Counted from the first letter of the stretch, positions 27,184-37,161 are shown. The stretch is 64,000 bases of DNA from Thermincola ferriacetica (GCF_001263415.1 NZ_LGTE01000011.1:33772-97771); one strand, 5' to 3'. Translations and numbers: made by a program. The notes: a model not told the origin generated them from the sequence alone.

Positions 27184-27705
27184 TTAACCTATCTTCATTT
27201 GTTTATCCTGTCCGATTTGATATGCTTCGATCGTTACGACACCATCTTTGATTCTGGCTATTTCCGGCTGATCTGGAGAACCATAGTCTCCATCCGGTGC
27301 CCTCGTGATATGGTTAGCTATTCTGAGTTGGGTGGGCTGTAACTTAAAGGCAGCAACCGTTGCAGTTTCATCCCCGCCGGCTCCTGCATGAGCCACGCCC
27401 CGCAGAGAACCCATGATAATGATATTACCTCCGGCAATTACTTCGGCTCCCGGATTGATATCCCCCAACACAACCACATTGCCGTCAAATTTAATAGATT
27501 GGCCGGAACGCAGGGTTCGCTTAATCAGGATCGTATTTTCATCCCCATCAGGCGCGATTGCAAAAGTGTTTTTAGTTTGGAGGCCATGGTCATTTTTCTG
27601 GGAAGTCATCTCTTCACCCTCGCTGTCCATTTCCAGGGTAAGCTCACTGTTTTTTCCCTTCCGAAGCAATAATTTCTTAGCTTTGGAACTTTTGTTCTTC
27701 CGCAA
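27184..27705 (-). CDS. minC: MinC, short form lacking a recognisable N-terminal domain
   Basis: 173 residues. The start is a TTG six bases after GGAGGGG. The C-terminal beta-helix domain (about 58-165: TLRSGQSIKFDGNVVVLGDINPG, GGNIIIMGSLRGVAHAG) that binds MinD and dimerises is complete. The first 55 residues are basic and low-complexity (RKNKSSKAKKLLLRKGKN), not the roughly 100-residue FtsZ-inhibiting MinC_N domain of usual 210-230-residue MinC. The 167 bases upstream to mrdA cannot encode the missing domain. The adjacent minD and minE leave the identity in no doubt. Confidence 0.9.
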   Translation of the reverse strand: MRKNKSSKAKKLLLRKGKNSELTLEMDSEGEEMTSQKNDHGLQTKNTFAIAPDGDENTILIKRTLRSGQSIKFDGNVVVLGDINPGAEVIAGGNIIIMGSLRGVAHAGAGGDETATVAAFKLQPTQLRIANHITRAPDGDYGSPDQPEIARIKDGVVTIEAYQIGQDKQMKIG

Positions 27706-27818
27706 CCGAATCCCCTCCTGGGTTTATTCCCATTAACGTTTCAATATTTCCCATATTCACCAGCCAATTTCAAAAATTAATGTTCTACATGCGTGAGCCA
27801 AATCCTTCAAGTAAATAG

Positions 27819-27848
27819 AAAAAAAACGAGGTCTTTTTGCCCCGTTTT
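27819..27848 (-). terminator. intrinsic terminator after mrdA
   Basis: Minus strand: AACGGGG, 8-base loop, CCTCGTT (one G-T pair), then TTTTTT. It separates the mre-mrdA transcript from minCDE. Confidence 0.75.
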
Positions 27849-27872
27849 TCTCAAAAATTTAGACAAATTGCT

Positions 27873-29903
27873 CTATTCCTCTGCGTCCCTGCCGCTATTG
27901 TTTTGCTGCTGCTTGACTTTAAAATATGCGGCTAAAACATCCCGGGCCACATATCCCGCGGAACTCCCCCCGTGCCCGCCATATTCGACAATTGCCGCTA
28001 CTGCCACCTGCGGATTATCATAAGGGGCAAACCCGACGAACCAACCATGGTTATCACGTTCCAGGCCTGTTTTGGGGTCTTTGCCCGTCTGGGCGGTTCC
28101 TGTTTTACCGGCAACCTTTATAGGAAAACCGGCAAACACCGACGCTGCTGTACCACCCGGTTCCGTTACCGCTGCCATACCCCGGCGAATAACAGCCAGA
28201 GTCTGCGGAGACACATCAACCTTTTGCATTACCTCCGGCTTGTTCTGTTTGACAACCCTGCCCTGATAATCAGTTATCTTATCGACAATATATGGTTTAT
28301 AACGTATGCCCCCATTGGCAATAGTTGCGATGTAATTAGCCATCTGCAGCGGAGTATAGAGGTTATCACCCTGGCCGATAGCCATGATAACGGTCTCAAA
28401 TTCACGCCAATCTACCAGCCAGTATTTGTCGATCTTATACTGGGCCCGCTTCTGGCGCAATTCTGATTCTTTCTTCCTTTCGAGAGATTTTCTTTCGCGC
28501 TCAGACTGGGCATTGGCTATTAACTTATCATATTTTTCTTCTATGGCTTTATATTTCTTCTCGTATTTCGCCTTGAGGGGCCCCTCGTTTAATTGTCTCT
28601 TCCACTCAGGAGTAGGCACACGGCCTGTTTTTTCACCGGGCAAATCAATGCCTGTTTTCTGGCCCAGGCCATACTGCAGCGCATACTTCGCAATATTCTC
28701 CACTTTGGCCCTTAATCCCATCTGGTAGAAGTAAACGTTGCAGGATACCTGAATGGCTTTAACCAGGTCAACCCGGCCGTGACCCGACGGTCTCCAGCAT
28801 TTATAAGAACGCCCGTATAAAAATACGGAACCCGAGTCATAAATGGTATCGCTGGGCCGGGCTTTTTTCGTTTCCAAAACGGCCGTTGCAGTAACCATTT
28901 TGAAGGTGGACCCCGGTGCATAGGGCATCATGGCCCGGTTGTTAAAGGCAGGAAAAGGATTATTAGGGCTGAAAAGCGCTTCAGATTGAGCCTTAGTAAT
29001 TTTACCGTTAAATATATTAGGATCAAAACCTGGTTTACTGGCCATAGCCAATACCTTACCGGTCCTGACGTCCAGCAACACTACGGCCCCAGCCCTGGCA
29101 TTGGGATATTTTTTGTCGGTGCCCTTAGTCTGCAACCGATACAAAACCCTGTCGAGGGCTTCCTCAGCCGCCTTTTGCACGTTAAAATCAATATTGAGGA
29201 TAAGGTTATTACCGGCAACAGGCGGCCTTATATCCAGCTCCCTAACAGGATGCTGGTTCCGGTCCACTTCTACCTGTCGGTCCCCGTCCACGCCCCGCAA
29301 TACACTTTCGTAAGTATTTTCCAGTCCGGCCTGGCCGTACCTGTCGCCTAAATTATACCCTTCGTTTTTCTTGGCCTCCAACTGTTCTTTTTTGATCTCC
29401 TGAATATACCCCAATATATGAGGAGCAAAATTACCGTAAACATACTGCCGCATAGGTTCCACGTTTATTTCCACCCCCGGCAGTTCCTGTCGGCGTTCTT
29501 CGATTTTAGTAACAATGTCCAGGGGAACATCCTTTTTTATTTTTATAGGCTCGAATTTCCTGACATTGGCGTCATTTATAGCCGCATTTATTTCCTTTGG
29601 GTCCATACCTAGAATAGCGGCCAGTTTTTTTACCACTTCCTCCTGGTTCTTTAAACCAAGGTAGACAATAGAAACGCTATAAACAGGCCGGTCTTTCACC
29701 AGTACTTTTCCATCCCGGGTTCTGATTTCACCCCGCGGTGCAGGGATAGAGACAAATTTAATCCTGTTCTGCTCCGACATGGTTTTGAATTGTTCAGTCT
29801 GTATAAGCTGAAGATACCCCAAACGAGATATGAGGATAATAAAGATTACCGCAACCAACGCTAAAAATATTTTTAATTTCACTTTTACTACCTTTGTTGG
29901 CAT
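27873..29903 (-). CDS. mrdA: penicillin-binding protein 2 (elongasome transpeptidase)
   Basis: 676 residues. N-terminal anchor helix (about 10-30), dimerisation domain with RGEIRTRDGKVL, then the transpeptidase domain with SxxK (PGSTFKMV), SxN (VSCNVYF) and KTG (AGKTGTAQTG). It cross-links glycan made by RodA. An insertion of about 60 charged residues between the SxN and KTG motifs (KAKYEKKYKAIEEKYDKL, RERKSLERKKESELRQK) is predicted as a coiled coil. It ends a maf-radC-mreBCD-mrdA run and has a terminator behind it. Confidence 0.96.
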   Translation of the reverse strand: MPTKVVKVKLKIFLALVAVIFIILISRLGYLQLIQTEQFKTMSEQNRIKFVSIPAPRGEIRTRDGKVLVKDRPVYSVSIVYLGLKNQEEVVKKLAAILGMDPKEINAAINDANVRKFEPIKIKKDVPLDIVTKIEERRQELPGVEINVEPMRQYVYGNFAPHILGYIQEIKKEQLEAKKNEGYNLGDRYGQAGLENTYESVLRGVDGDRQVEVDRNQHPVRELDIRPPVAGNNLILNIDFNVQKAAEEALDRVLYRLQTKGTDKKYPNARAGAVVLLDVRTGKVLAMASKPGFDPNIFNGKITKAQSEALFSPNNPFPAFNNRAMMPYAPGSTFKMVTATAVLETKKARPSDTIYDSGSVFLYGRSYKCWRPSGHGRVDLVKAIQVSCNVYFYQMGLRAKVENIAKYALQYGLGQKTGIDLPGEKTGRVPTPEWKRQLNEGPLKAKYEKKYKAIEEKYDKLIANAQSERERKSLERKKESELRQKRAQYKIDKYWLVDWREFETVIMAIGQGDNLYTPLQMANYIATIANGGIRYKPYIVDKITDYQGRVVKQNKPEVMQKVDVSPQTLAVIRRGMAAVTEPGGTAASVFAGFPIKVAGKTGTAQTGKDPKTGLERDNHGWFVGFAPYDNPQVAVAAIVEYGGHGGSSAGYVARDVLAAYFKVKQQQNNSGRDAEE

Positions 29904-29932
29904 AGGTATAATACACTCCTGTTGAACAAATT

Positions 29933-30436
29933 TTAATAATCAGGTTGCCGGAAAAATCTCTTCTGGGTAGATTTATAAAACTTGCCGTAAATAAAAGGGG
30001 ATAAACAGGAATTATAAATAAGGGTGGGAAAAATAACATTTTGGAAAACAGCGACATAATTAGCAGGGAAACCTTCTATACTTAGGCCCAGCAAAAAGAC
30101 CAGGCTTTGGTTTAACCATGTGGCGGCAATAACCGTTAAAATAGGAATGAAAAAGTTTTCCTTATAAACCTTCTTTTCCAGCAGACCGAAAAGAAAGCCG
30201 GTCACTAACATAGGAAAGGCATTTAACCCAATAAAGTGTCCGAAAAATATATCTTCTGTCAAGCCACCGATCAATCCTGCCAAAACCCCTTCTTGGGGCC
30301 CTTTTAACAAAGCATAGAAAACCACAAAAATTAAAATTAAATCCGGCTTAACACCGGCAACGGGAAAAAAGGAAAAAACGGTGGATTCAATAATGTAGCT
30401 GATAATAAAAAGGAAAGTAAGAAAAGCGTAACGCAA
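29933..30436 (-). CDS. mreD: rod shape-determining membrane protein MreD
   Basis: 167 residues with five to six hydrophobic helices (MRYAFLTFLFIISYIIESTV; PDLILIFVVFYALLKGPQEG). It sits two bases after mreC and 30 before mrdA, the standard elongasome order. MreD and MreC link MreB to the periplasmic-side transpeptidase and RodA. Confidence 0.93.
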   Translation of the reverse strand: MRYAFLTFLFIISYIIESTVFSFFPVAGVKPDLILIFVVFYALLKGPQEGVLAGLIGGLTEDIFFGHFIGLNAFPMLVTGFLFGLLEKKVYKENFFIPILTVIAATWLNQSLVFLLGLSIEGFPANYVAVFQNVIFPTLIYNSCLSPFIYGKFYKSTQKRFFRQPDY

Positions 30437-30438
30437 CT

Positions 30439-31299
30439 TTACTCCCCCTCTGCCAGGCCGGAAGTTTCCGGAGCAAATATCTGCTTAATAATAAATACTT
30501 CTTCAAGCCGGTTAAAATCAACAAAAGGACGTATCAAAGCCACTTTTACCAGACCGTTGGATTGAGTCTGAATTCTTACTACCCGCCCTATAGGCAATCC
30601 CTTTGGAAATATTCCTCCCAGCCCGGAAGACACCACCACCTGGTTTTCCCTGATAGGAGCATCTTTGGGAATGTGAATCATCCTGACATAGCCGGAATTA
30701 TCAGATAATCCCTCTACAACGCCCGGCGTTCTGGTGACCTGGACAATACCGCCTACAGCGCTGTTGTTATCCAGGATTAAAAGGACATCGGAGGAATGTT
30801 CCGCCACATTGATAATTCTTCCGACCAATCCTTTATCAGTGACTACCGCCATATCTTTTTTGATGCCGTCCGCATTGCCCCGGTTTAAAGTGATGACCTT
30901 AAACCAGTTGCTGGGGTTATGGCCGATTACGGATGCCGCAACAAGCTGGTAATTACCGGCGATTGAATCTTTGAAGTCCAGCATTTCCCTCAATCTGAGG
31001 TTTTGGTATTCATACTCTTTTAGCAGGTTATTCTGTTTTTGCAGCTCCGCTATCTGCTTCTTCAGTTCATCATTTTCCTTTTTGATTTTGCCGAAGGATA
31101 ACAGAGCCGACATATTTCCCGATATACTATTGGTTACCTTCATAACCCCGGCCTGAATCGGAGAAATTAGGTCTTTTACTATCTCTTCCGCTTTGGTAAG
31201 GCCCTGCCTGTCGAATGACGTGTAATGTATAAGAACCAATACACCTATAACAACTACCAGGACCCCCATTGTATACCTGTTAAACAAGTACCGGAACAA
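30439..31299 (-). CDS. mreC: rod shape-determining protein MreC
   Basis: 286 residues: one N-terminal transmembrane helix (about 8-26), a coiled coil at about 72-110 (KIKKENDELKKQIAELQKQNN), then the paired beta-domain with GHNPSNWFKVITLNRGNADGI and VSSGLGGIFPKGLPIGRV. It bridges the cytoplasmic MreB filament and the external PBP2. It starts 16 bases after mreB. Confidence 0.95.
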   Translation of the reverse strand: MFRYLFNRYTMGVLVVVIGVLVLIHYTSFDRQGLTKAEEIVKDLISPIQAGVMKVTNSISGNMSALLSFGKIKKENDELKKQIAELQKQNNLLKEYEYQNLRLREMLDFKDSIAGNYQLVAASVIGHNPSNWFKVITLNRGNADGIKKDMAVVTDKGLVGRIINVAEHSSDVLLILDNNSAVGGIVQVTRTPGVVEGLSDNSGYVRMIHIPKDAPIRENQVVVSSGLGGIFPKGLPIGRVVRIQTQSNGLVKVALIRPFVDFNRLEEVFIIKQIFAPETSGLAEGE

Positions 31300-31314
31300 T
31301 GGGATCCCGCCTTT

Positions 31315-32361
<1,047 letters not shown>

Positions 32362-32388
32362 TCAATTATGGTGATTTTTGTTTTGACG

Positions 32389-33084
32389 CTAGATTAAACC
32401 CTCTTGTTTCAAGCTGGTAAAATTATTATCTCCCAATATTACATGATCAAGTACTTCTATACCAATTATTTCACCAACCTCAACCAGTCTCTTGGTAATT
32501 AAGATATCTTCTTTGCTGGGGTGCGGGTCACCACTGGGATGGTTATGTGCAACAATTAACGCTGCGGCGCTTTTTTTAATAGCGCTTTTAAAAATTTCCC
32601 GCGGATGGACCAAAGAAGCATTGAGATGCCCTATGGAAACGGTTTCAATGTTTAGTACCTGGTTCTTTGTATTTAACATGATGGCCAGAAAATGTTCCCT
32701 GTCGTAATGCCTCATCTTCTCCATAAGAATGCCCGCCACATCTTCCGGGGTCCTGATAGTATATTTCTTTTCCCCGGCTAAAAGGCTCAGTCTGCCGGCC
32801 AGTTCCAAAGCAGCTTTTACCTGGGTGGCTTTGGCCAGTCCAATTCCTTTAATGCTGCTTATTTCCTCCACGCTGGCTCCCACCAGTTCCTTCAGTCCTC
32901 CAAAGGCGCTGAGCAATTGGGACGCCAGTTGAACCGCAGTGCAGGTCCTGGTCCCGGTCCCCAACAGGATGGCGATCAGCTCAGCATTGGATAAACTGCC
33001 CGGCCCCTCAGTTAAAAGCCTCTCCCTAGGTCTTAGTTCCTGAGGCATTTCTTTAATTGTTACATGGTAACCGGTAACTCCCAA
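32389..33084 (-). CDS. radC: RadC-family JAB/MPN-domain protein
   Basis: 231 residues: N-terminal helix-hairpin-helix region (ISSIKGIGLAKATQVKAALEL) and a C-terminal MPN(JAMM) metal site, HNHPSGDPHPSKED. The old DNA repair assignment is not supported experimentally; the real function is uncertain. The maf-radC-mreB order is conserved in Firmicutes and is kept here, three bases after maf. Confidence 0.96.
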   Translation of the reverse strand: MGVTGYHVTIKEMPQELRPRERLLTEGPGSLSNAELIAILLGTGTRTCTAVQLASQLLSAFGGLKELVGASVEEISSIKGIGLAKATQVKAALELAGRLSLLAGEKKYTIRTPEDVAGILMEKMRHYDREHFLAIMLNTKNQVLNIETVSIGHLNASLVHPREIFKSAIKKSAAALIVAHNHPSGDPHPSKEDILITKRLVEVGEIIGIEVLDHVILGDNNFTSLKQEGLI

Positions 33085-33087
33085 AAT

Positions 33088-33696
33088 TTAAACGCCCTCT
33101 CTATTATTATCTTTCCTGAAACGAAGAATATCAACGCCAAATCCTTTGAGTATTTCTGCCAATAATGGAATAGGCAGACCTACCACATTAAAATAACAAC
33201 CTCTGATACCTGCCACAAATAATCCTCCTAACCCCTGAATACCGTACGCGCCGGCTTTGTCCATCGGTTCTCCTGTGGCAACATAAGCATTGATATCATC
33301 ATCTGATATGTTTTTAAAGCAAACTTCCGTTTCCTCAAAGGCTTGCACCGTCTTGCCGTCTTCGGCGTCAATCACAGCTAACCCTGTTATTACCTGATGT
33401 GTTGTACCTCGCAGTGCTTGCAGCATGTTGACAGCATCGGTTTTATCTTTCGGTTTGCCTAAAACATGGCCGTTTAAAACAACAATAGTATCAGCGCCGA
33501 TTACAATTCCGGAAGCAAACTTACCGGCCACATTTTGAGCCTTTTGCAAGGCCAAATTCATGGCCGTGTCAGCGGGAGTCATGGCAGCAGGTATTTTTTC
33601 ATCAATTGCACTGACCTGTACTTGATAAGGAAGACCGACGGCATCCAATAACTCTCTGCGCCTCGGCGAAGCAGAAGCCAAAATAATTTCTTTCAT
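33088..33696 (-). CDS. maf: Maf-type nucleoside triphosphate pyrophosphatase
   Basis: 202 residues. Maf signatures: LASASPRRRELLDAVGLPYQV, the GADTIVVLNGHVLGKPKD active-site stretch and the late GAYGIQGLGGLFVAGIRGCYFNVVGLP motif. Family members hydrolyse dTTP/UTP and modified NTPs and slow septum formation when over-produced. Follows the DUF4321 gene by 16 bases. Confidence 0.96.
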   Translation of the reverse strand: MKEIILASASPRRRELLDAVGLPYQVQVSAIDEKIPAAMTPADTAMNLALQKAQNVAGKFASGIVIGADTIVVLNGHVLGKPKDKTDAVNMLQALRGTTHQVITGLAVIDAEDGKTVQAFEETEVCFKNISDDDINAYVATGEPMDKAGAYGIQGLGGLFVAGIRGCYFNVVGLPIPLLAEILKGFGVDILRFRKDNNREGV

Positions 33697-33712
33697 TTAC
33701 TTAATCCCTGCC

Positions 33713-33970
33713 CTATAATTTACGGTATATAATATACGCCAAGAAAAAACCAAGCACAGTGGCTATATTTATTTTGAGGGTAAAACCCAGAGTAACGGAC
33801 ATAACACTAAGGTTTATAGTCGTGGGCGGGTTAATTCCCACAGAAATTGATTTCATAATCTGCGGGAACCGGTCACCCAGTAATTCACCGGCTATGCTTC
33901 CCAAAAGTCCGCCGATGACAAATAACAGCGCCAGCGCCCAGGGACCATGATAACTTTTCAAGCCCTTCAT
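33713..33970 (-). CDS. DUF4321 small membrane protein
   Basis: 85 residues: a glycine-rich helix (ALALLFVIGGLLGSIAGELLGD) at the N-terminus and a hydrophobic C-terminus (INIATVLGFFLAYIIYRKL). It matches the DUF4321 family, short proteins found next to maf in clostridia. Function unknown; position suggests a cell-envelope role. First gene of the maf-radC-mre transcript. Confidence 0.8.
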   Translation of the reverse strand: MKGLKSYHGPWALALLFVIGGLLGSIAGELLGDRFPQIMKSISVGINPPTTINLSVMSVTLGFTLKINIATVLGFFLAYIIYRKL

Positions 33971-34094
33971 CTAAAGCCTCCAACATAAAATATGTTTAGC
34001 CCTTCAACATAAAAATAGAGCCCTCACTTCTTATCTTCCCTTATGTGGGTTCAACTATGCCAAAATTCTTGATATATGGTTAGGCTCTCATTTC

Positions 34095-34123
34095 AGTGTA
34101 CCATTTTTGACATTTAATGACAA
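34095..34123 (-). promoter_or_regulatory. putative sigma-A promoter of the DUF4321-maf-radC-mre block
   Basis: Minus strand: TTGTCA (complement 34118-34123), 17 bases, TACACT (complement 34095-34100). It sits in the 247-base gap between this block and the upstream terminator. CCTTCAACATAAAA-like words repeat at about 33979 and 34000. Confidence 0.55.
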
Positions 34124-34216
34124 GCTAAACTGCAAATTCTTTAGTATTTTAACCCCGAATAAGTATGTACCTTTATAGGAGACAGTCAGCACGGAGGAAG
34201 GAGCAATCTTTCAACG

Positions 34217-34246
34217 CAAAAAAGCCAGGTAGAAATCTACCCGGCT
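34217..34246 (-). terminator. intrinsic terminator of the NuoEF-type operon
   Basis: Minus strand: AGCCGGGTAG, ATTT-type loop, CTACCTGGCT then TTTTTTG, 17 bases beyond the last gene. One G-T pair in the stem. Confidence 0.85.
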
Positions 34247-34263
34247 GCATCGAGAACAGGCCT

Positions 34264-34617
34264 TTAGGCAGGTAGTACCCATTCATGAACGGGCTGTTTT
34301 TTCATCAAGTGCTGGCGAACTATATGTTTTACTTTTTCGGGGTCCACATTTCCATATAATACCGTTGGCAGGCCAGGCAGTTTCACCTCTACCAGGGGCT
34401 CATAAGAACATGCCCCTTTGCAGCCAACAGGCACCAATACGGCATCACAACCCACCTGCTTCAGTTCCTCCCCGAACGCCTGGAACACATGGCGAGCGCC
34501 CGCTTTTATGCCACAAGTGCCCATGCCCACAGTGATGCGGGGTTGTGCTGAATCCGGGGCGAGTTGTTTCTCGGCCAGAGCGGTTTGCTTTAATTGTTCC
34601 AATTGTTGTAAATTCAC
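34264..34617 (-). CDS. thioredoxin-like [2Fe-2S] ferredoxin
   Basis: 117 residues from the GTG at 34617 (MNLQQLEQLKQTALAEKQ), with GGGGGGGTG just upstream; the longer frame starts without a ribosome site. Four cysteines in the thioredoxin-like ferredoxin spacing: MGTCGIKAG, VGCDAVLV-type, then VGCKGACSYEP. Such subunits appear as the fourth protein of multimeric NAD(P)-linked hydrogenases and formate dehydrogenases. Last of three genes and 136 bases after the NuoF-like gene, with the operon terminator behind it. Confidence 0.85.
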   Translation of the reverse strand: MNLQQLEQLKQTALAEKQLAPDSAQPRITVGMGTCGIKAGARHVFQAFGEELKQVGCDAVLVPVGCKGACSYEPLVEVKLPGLPTVLYGNVDPEKVKHIVRQHLMKKQPVHEWVLPA

Positions 34618-34753
34618 CCAATTCACCCCCCCGATAAAAGACAATTGTTTGAAAATTGTTACTAAAGCTTTCGACATCATTACGAAAAAACCTTTAAATT
34701 GTTCTCTGCCTTATTATGGGTAAGGTGGAAAAATAAAATTGGGTGGTTTGCGC

Positions 34754-36541
34754 CTACTTCCTTATTGCCCCAAAGGGGCATTTTTTAAGACAAGCTTCGC
34801 ACTTGGTGCATTTTTCCGGGTCAATCTCATGGGTCTCCCGCGGCTTGCCTTTAATGGCCCCAACGGGGCATTCCCTGGCACATAAACCGCACTTTTTGCA
34901 TTCTTCAGGAATTATCCTGATGCGCGAAAGTTTTTTGCAAACTCCTGCCGGGCACACCTTGTCCCGGACATGAGCCATATATTCGTCTTTAAAATAACGT
35001 AACGTGCTGAGAACCGGGTTTGGGGCTGACTGGCCTAATCCGCACAGGGACGTTTCTTTGATGCCCTCAGCCAGTTCCTGCAGCAGGGGAATATCATCTT
35101 CTTTCCCCCTACCTTCTGTAATGCGTTCCAGGATTTCCAGTAACCTCTTTGTACCGATCCGGCACGGCGTACATTTGCCGCAGGATTCATCACGGGTAAA
35201 CTCCAGGTAAAACTTGGCTATATCTACCATGCAATCGCTTTCGTCAAGAACGATCATGCCCCCGGATCCCATCATGGAACCGAGTTCCAGCAAAGTATCA
35301 TATTCGATGGGCGTATCCAGCAAATGGGCCGGAATGCAGCCGCCTGAAGGCCCTCCTGTCTGGACAGCCTTAAGGTTTTTCCCGTCGGGAATACCACCGC
35401 CGATGTCATAAATGACATGGCGCAGGGTTGCCCCCATGGGAACTTCTATTAAACCGGTGTTATTAATCTTACCGGCTAAGGCAAACACCTTGGTTCCCCT
35501 ACTTCGCTCGGTGCCAAATTGCGTAAACCACTCGGCCCCGTTTAAAATAATGGCGGGAATATTGGCCAGGGTCTCCACGTTGTTGATAAGTGTAGGGTTC
35601 CCCCAAAGGCCTTTTTGGGCCGGGAAGGGCGGCCTGGGGCGGGGTTCCCCCCGGTTGCCTTCTATGGAGGTTATTAAGGCTGTTTCTTCTCCACATACAA
35701 ATGCGCCCGCCCCCAGGCGCACCTCTATATCAAAGGCAAAATCCGTCTCAAAAAGGTTTTTCCCCAACAGCCCCAGTTCCCTGGCCTGCTCAATGGCATG
35801 GGAAACCCGCTCAACAGCAATGGCATATTCGGCTCTTACATAAACAAAGCCCTGGCGGGCCCCAATAGCATAACCGGCAATAGCCATTGCTTCCAGGACG
35901 GAATGGGGATCACCTTCTAAAATACTCCGGTCCATGAATGCCCCCGGGTCTCCTTCGTCGGCATTACATATGACGTATTTGGTGTCTCCGGAGGATTTGG
36001 CAGTCAGTTCCCACTTAAGACCTGTCGGGAACCCTCCTCCGCCGCGGCCTCGCAAGCCGGATTTTTTTATTTCGGCGATAACCTGATTCGGCGTCATTTC
36101 CTTTAAAGCCTTCCCCAAGGCCTTATAGCCGTCTTTGGCTATGTATTCGTGGATATCGTCGGGATTAATCTGGCCACAGTTGCGTAACACTACTCTGGTC
36201 TGGTTCCTGAAGAAGTTGATGGCATCAAAACCGGTCTTTTTCTCTTTAGTTTCCGGATCCCGGTACAGCAGGCGCTCAACAATGTTTCCCTTTTTTATGT
36301 GTTCCTCAATTATTTCTTTTACGTCACCCACGGATACTTCGCAATACATAACGCCCCCCGGGTGAATCAAGATAATAGGCCCACGGGCACAAAAGCCAAA
36401 GCACCCCGTATGCACAATCCGGACCTGGTCAGCCAGCCCCGCTTCATCTATTGCTTTTTCTAAAGCCTTGTATACCTCCCTGCTCTCCGAAGAAACACAG
36501 GCTGTCCCGTGACAGATCAGGATATGAGAACTCTTAGTCAT
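34754..36541 (-). CDS. NuoF/HydB-type NAD(P)H-oxidising flavoprotein
   Basis: 595 residues in three parts: an N-terminal thioredoxin-like [2Fe-2S] domain (ICHGTACVSSESREV ... HTGCFGFCARGP), the NuoF core with NADH/FMN motifs (GLRGRGGGGFPTGLKWEL, NADEGDPGAFMDR) and N3-type cluster CGKCTPCRIGTKR, then two [4Fe-4S] motifs (CKKCGLCARECPVGAIKG, CTKCEACLKKCPFGAIRK). This is the beta-subunit type of electron-bifurcating [FeFe]-hydrogenases and NAD-linked formate dehydrogenases. No catalytic subunit is encoded beside it, so the redox partner must lie elsewhere. Confidence 0.93.
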   Translation of the reverse strand: MTKSSHILICHGTACVSSESREVYKALEKAIDEAGLADQVRIVHTGCFGFCARGPIILIHPGGVMYCEVSVGDVKEIIEEHIKKGNIVERLLYRDPETKEKKTGFDAINFFRNQTRVVLRNCGQINPDDIHEYIAKDGYKALGKALKEMTPNQVIAEIKKSGLRGRGGGGFPTGLKWELTAKSSGDTKYVICNADEGDPGAFMDRSILEGDPHSVLEAMAIAGYAIGARQGFVYVRAEYAIAVERVSHAIEQARELGLLGKNLFETDFAFDIEVRLGAGAFVCGEETALITSIEGNRGEPRPRPPFPAQKGLWGNPTLINNVETLANIPAIILNGAEWFTQFGTERSRGTKVFALAGKINNTGLIEVPMGATLRHVIYDIGGGIPDGKNLKAVQTGGPSGGCIPAHLLDTPIEYDTLLELGSMMGSGGMIVLDESDCMVDIAKFYLEFTRDESCGKCTPCRIGTKRLLEILERITEGRGKEDDIPLLQELAEGIKETSLCGLGQSAPNPVLSTLRYFKDEYMAHVRDKVCPAGVCKKLSRIRIIPEECKKCGLCARECPVGAIKGKPRETHEIDPEKCTKCEACLKKCPFGAIRK

Positions 36542-36570
36542 TGCTTACCTCCTTTGCAACGTGCCAACAT

Positions 36571-37062
36571 CTATTTTTGCTGATATTCCCTGATAATTTC
36601 ACTAAATTGTTCAACGGTAAGCCGCCCCTTCACTTCCTCACCTATAGTAACCACGGGGGCCATACCGCAAGCGCCAACACACCTGGTCGTTTCCAGGCTG
36701 AACAGGCCATCTCTGGTTATTCCACCCGGTTTCAAGCCAAGCTCTTTATCAAGCCAGCCCACCAGCTCCCCTGCTCCTTTAACATAACAGGCTGTACCCA
36801 GACAGACACCAATATCATGCTTGCCTTTCGGAACTAATGTAAAACGACTGTAAAAAGTCACAACCCCGTAAACATCGGCAAGCGGCAGGCCCAAACCTTG
36901 TGAAATACGGTATTGAACCTCCTCCGGCAGATAGCCGAATATTTCCTGGGCCTTGTGTAAAACAGGAATCAGGGCCCCGGGCGTTCCCCTATACTCTTCT
37001 ATAACTTTATCAAGTTCCGCAAACTGCGTTTGTCGGCATTGGCCTTCACAATTTTCCCCCAT
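36571..37062 (-). CDS. NuoE/HydC-type [2Fe-2S] subunit
   Basis: 163 residues. N-terminal helical domain (LIPVLHKAQEIFGYLPEEVQ) and a thioredoxin-like [2Fe-2S] domain with CLGTACYVKG (residues near 104) and CVGACGMAP. Partner of the NuoF-like protein, 29 bases downstream. A NAD(P)H-linked diaphorase pair. The promoter region upstream carries an 18-bp inverted repeat. Rex, the NADH sensor, is the next gene on the far side of a terminator. Confidence 0.93.
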   Translation of the reverse strand: MGENCEGQCRQTQFAELDKVIEEYRGTPGALIPVLHKAQEIFGYLPEEVQYRISQGLGLPLADVYGVVTFYSRFTLVPKGKHDIGVCLGTACYVKGAGELVGWLDKELGLKPGGITRDGLFSLETTRCVGACGMAPVVTIGEEVKGRLTVEQFSEIIREYQQK

Positions 37063-37097
37063 TTTTTCACCCCTAAATATTAAAACTATTTATATAA

Positions 37098-37115
37098 CAA
37101 ACTAATTGTAGTTTG
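37098..37115. promoter_or_regulatory. 18-bp inverted repeat, candidate operator of the NuoE operon
   Basis: CAAACTA, 4 bases, TAGTTTG: a perfect 7-bp inverted repeat just upstream of a possible -10 (TATATA) on the minus strand, 36 bases before nuoE. It is the size of a Rex operator but the sequence differs from the TTGTGAA type. The operator call is inference. Confidence 0.45.
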
Positions 37116-37161
37116 CCTTATGTGCCGTTTTTGTATACTTTAGGTTTGCCGGGCGCACCAC

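Noticed and set aside
31205..31216. TGTCGAA in mreC as a further Spo0A box.
   Set aside because: It is a single copy inside coding sequence far from a promoter.
37098..37115. The inverted repeat as a certain Rex operator.
   Set aside because: Its sequence does not fit the TTGTGAA-type consensus, so it is listed only as a candidate operator.
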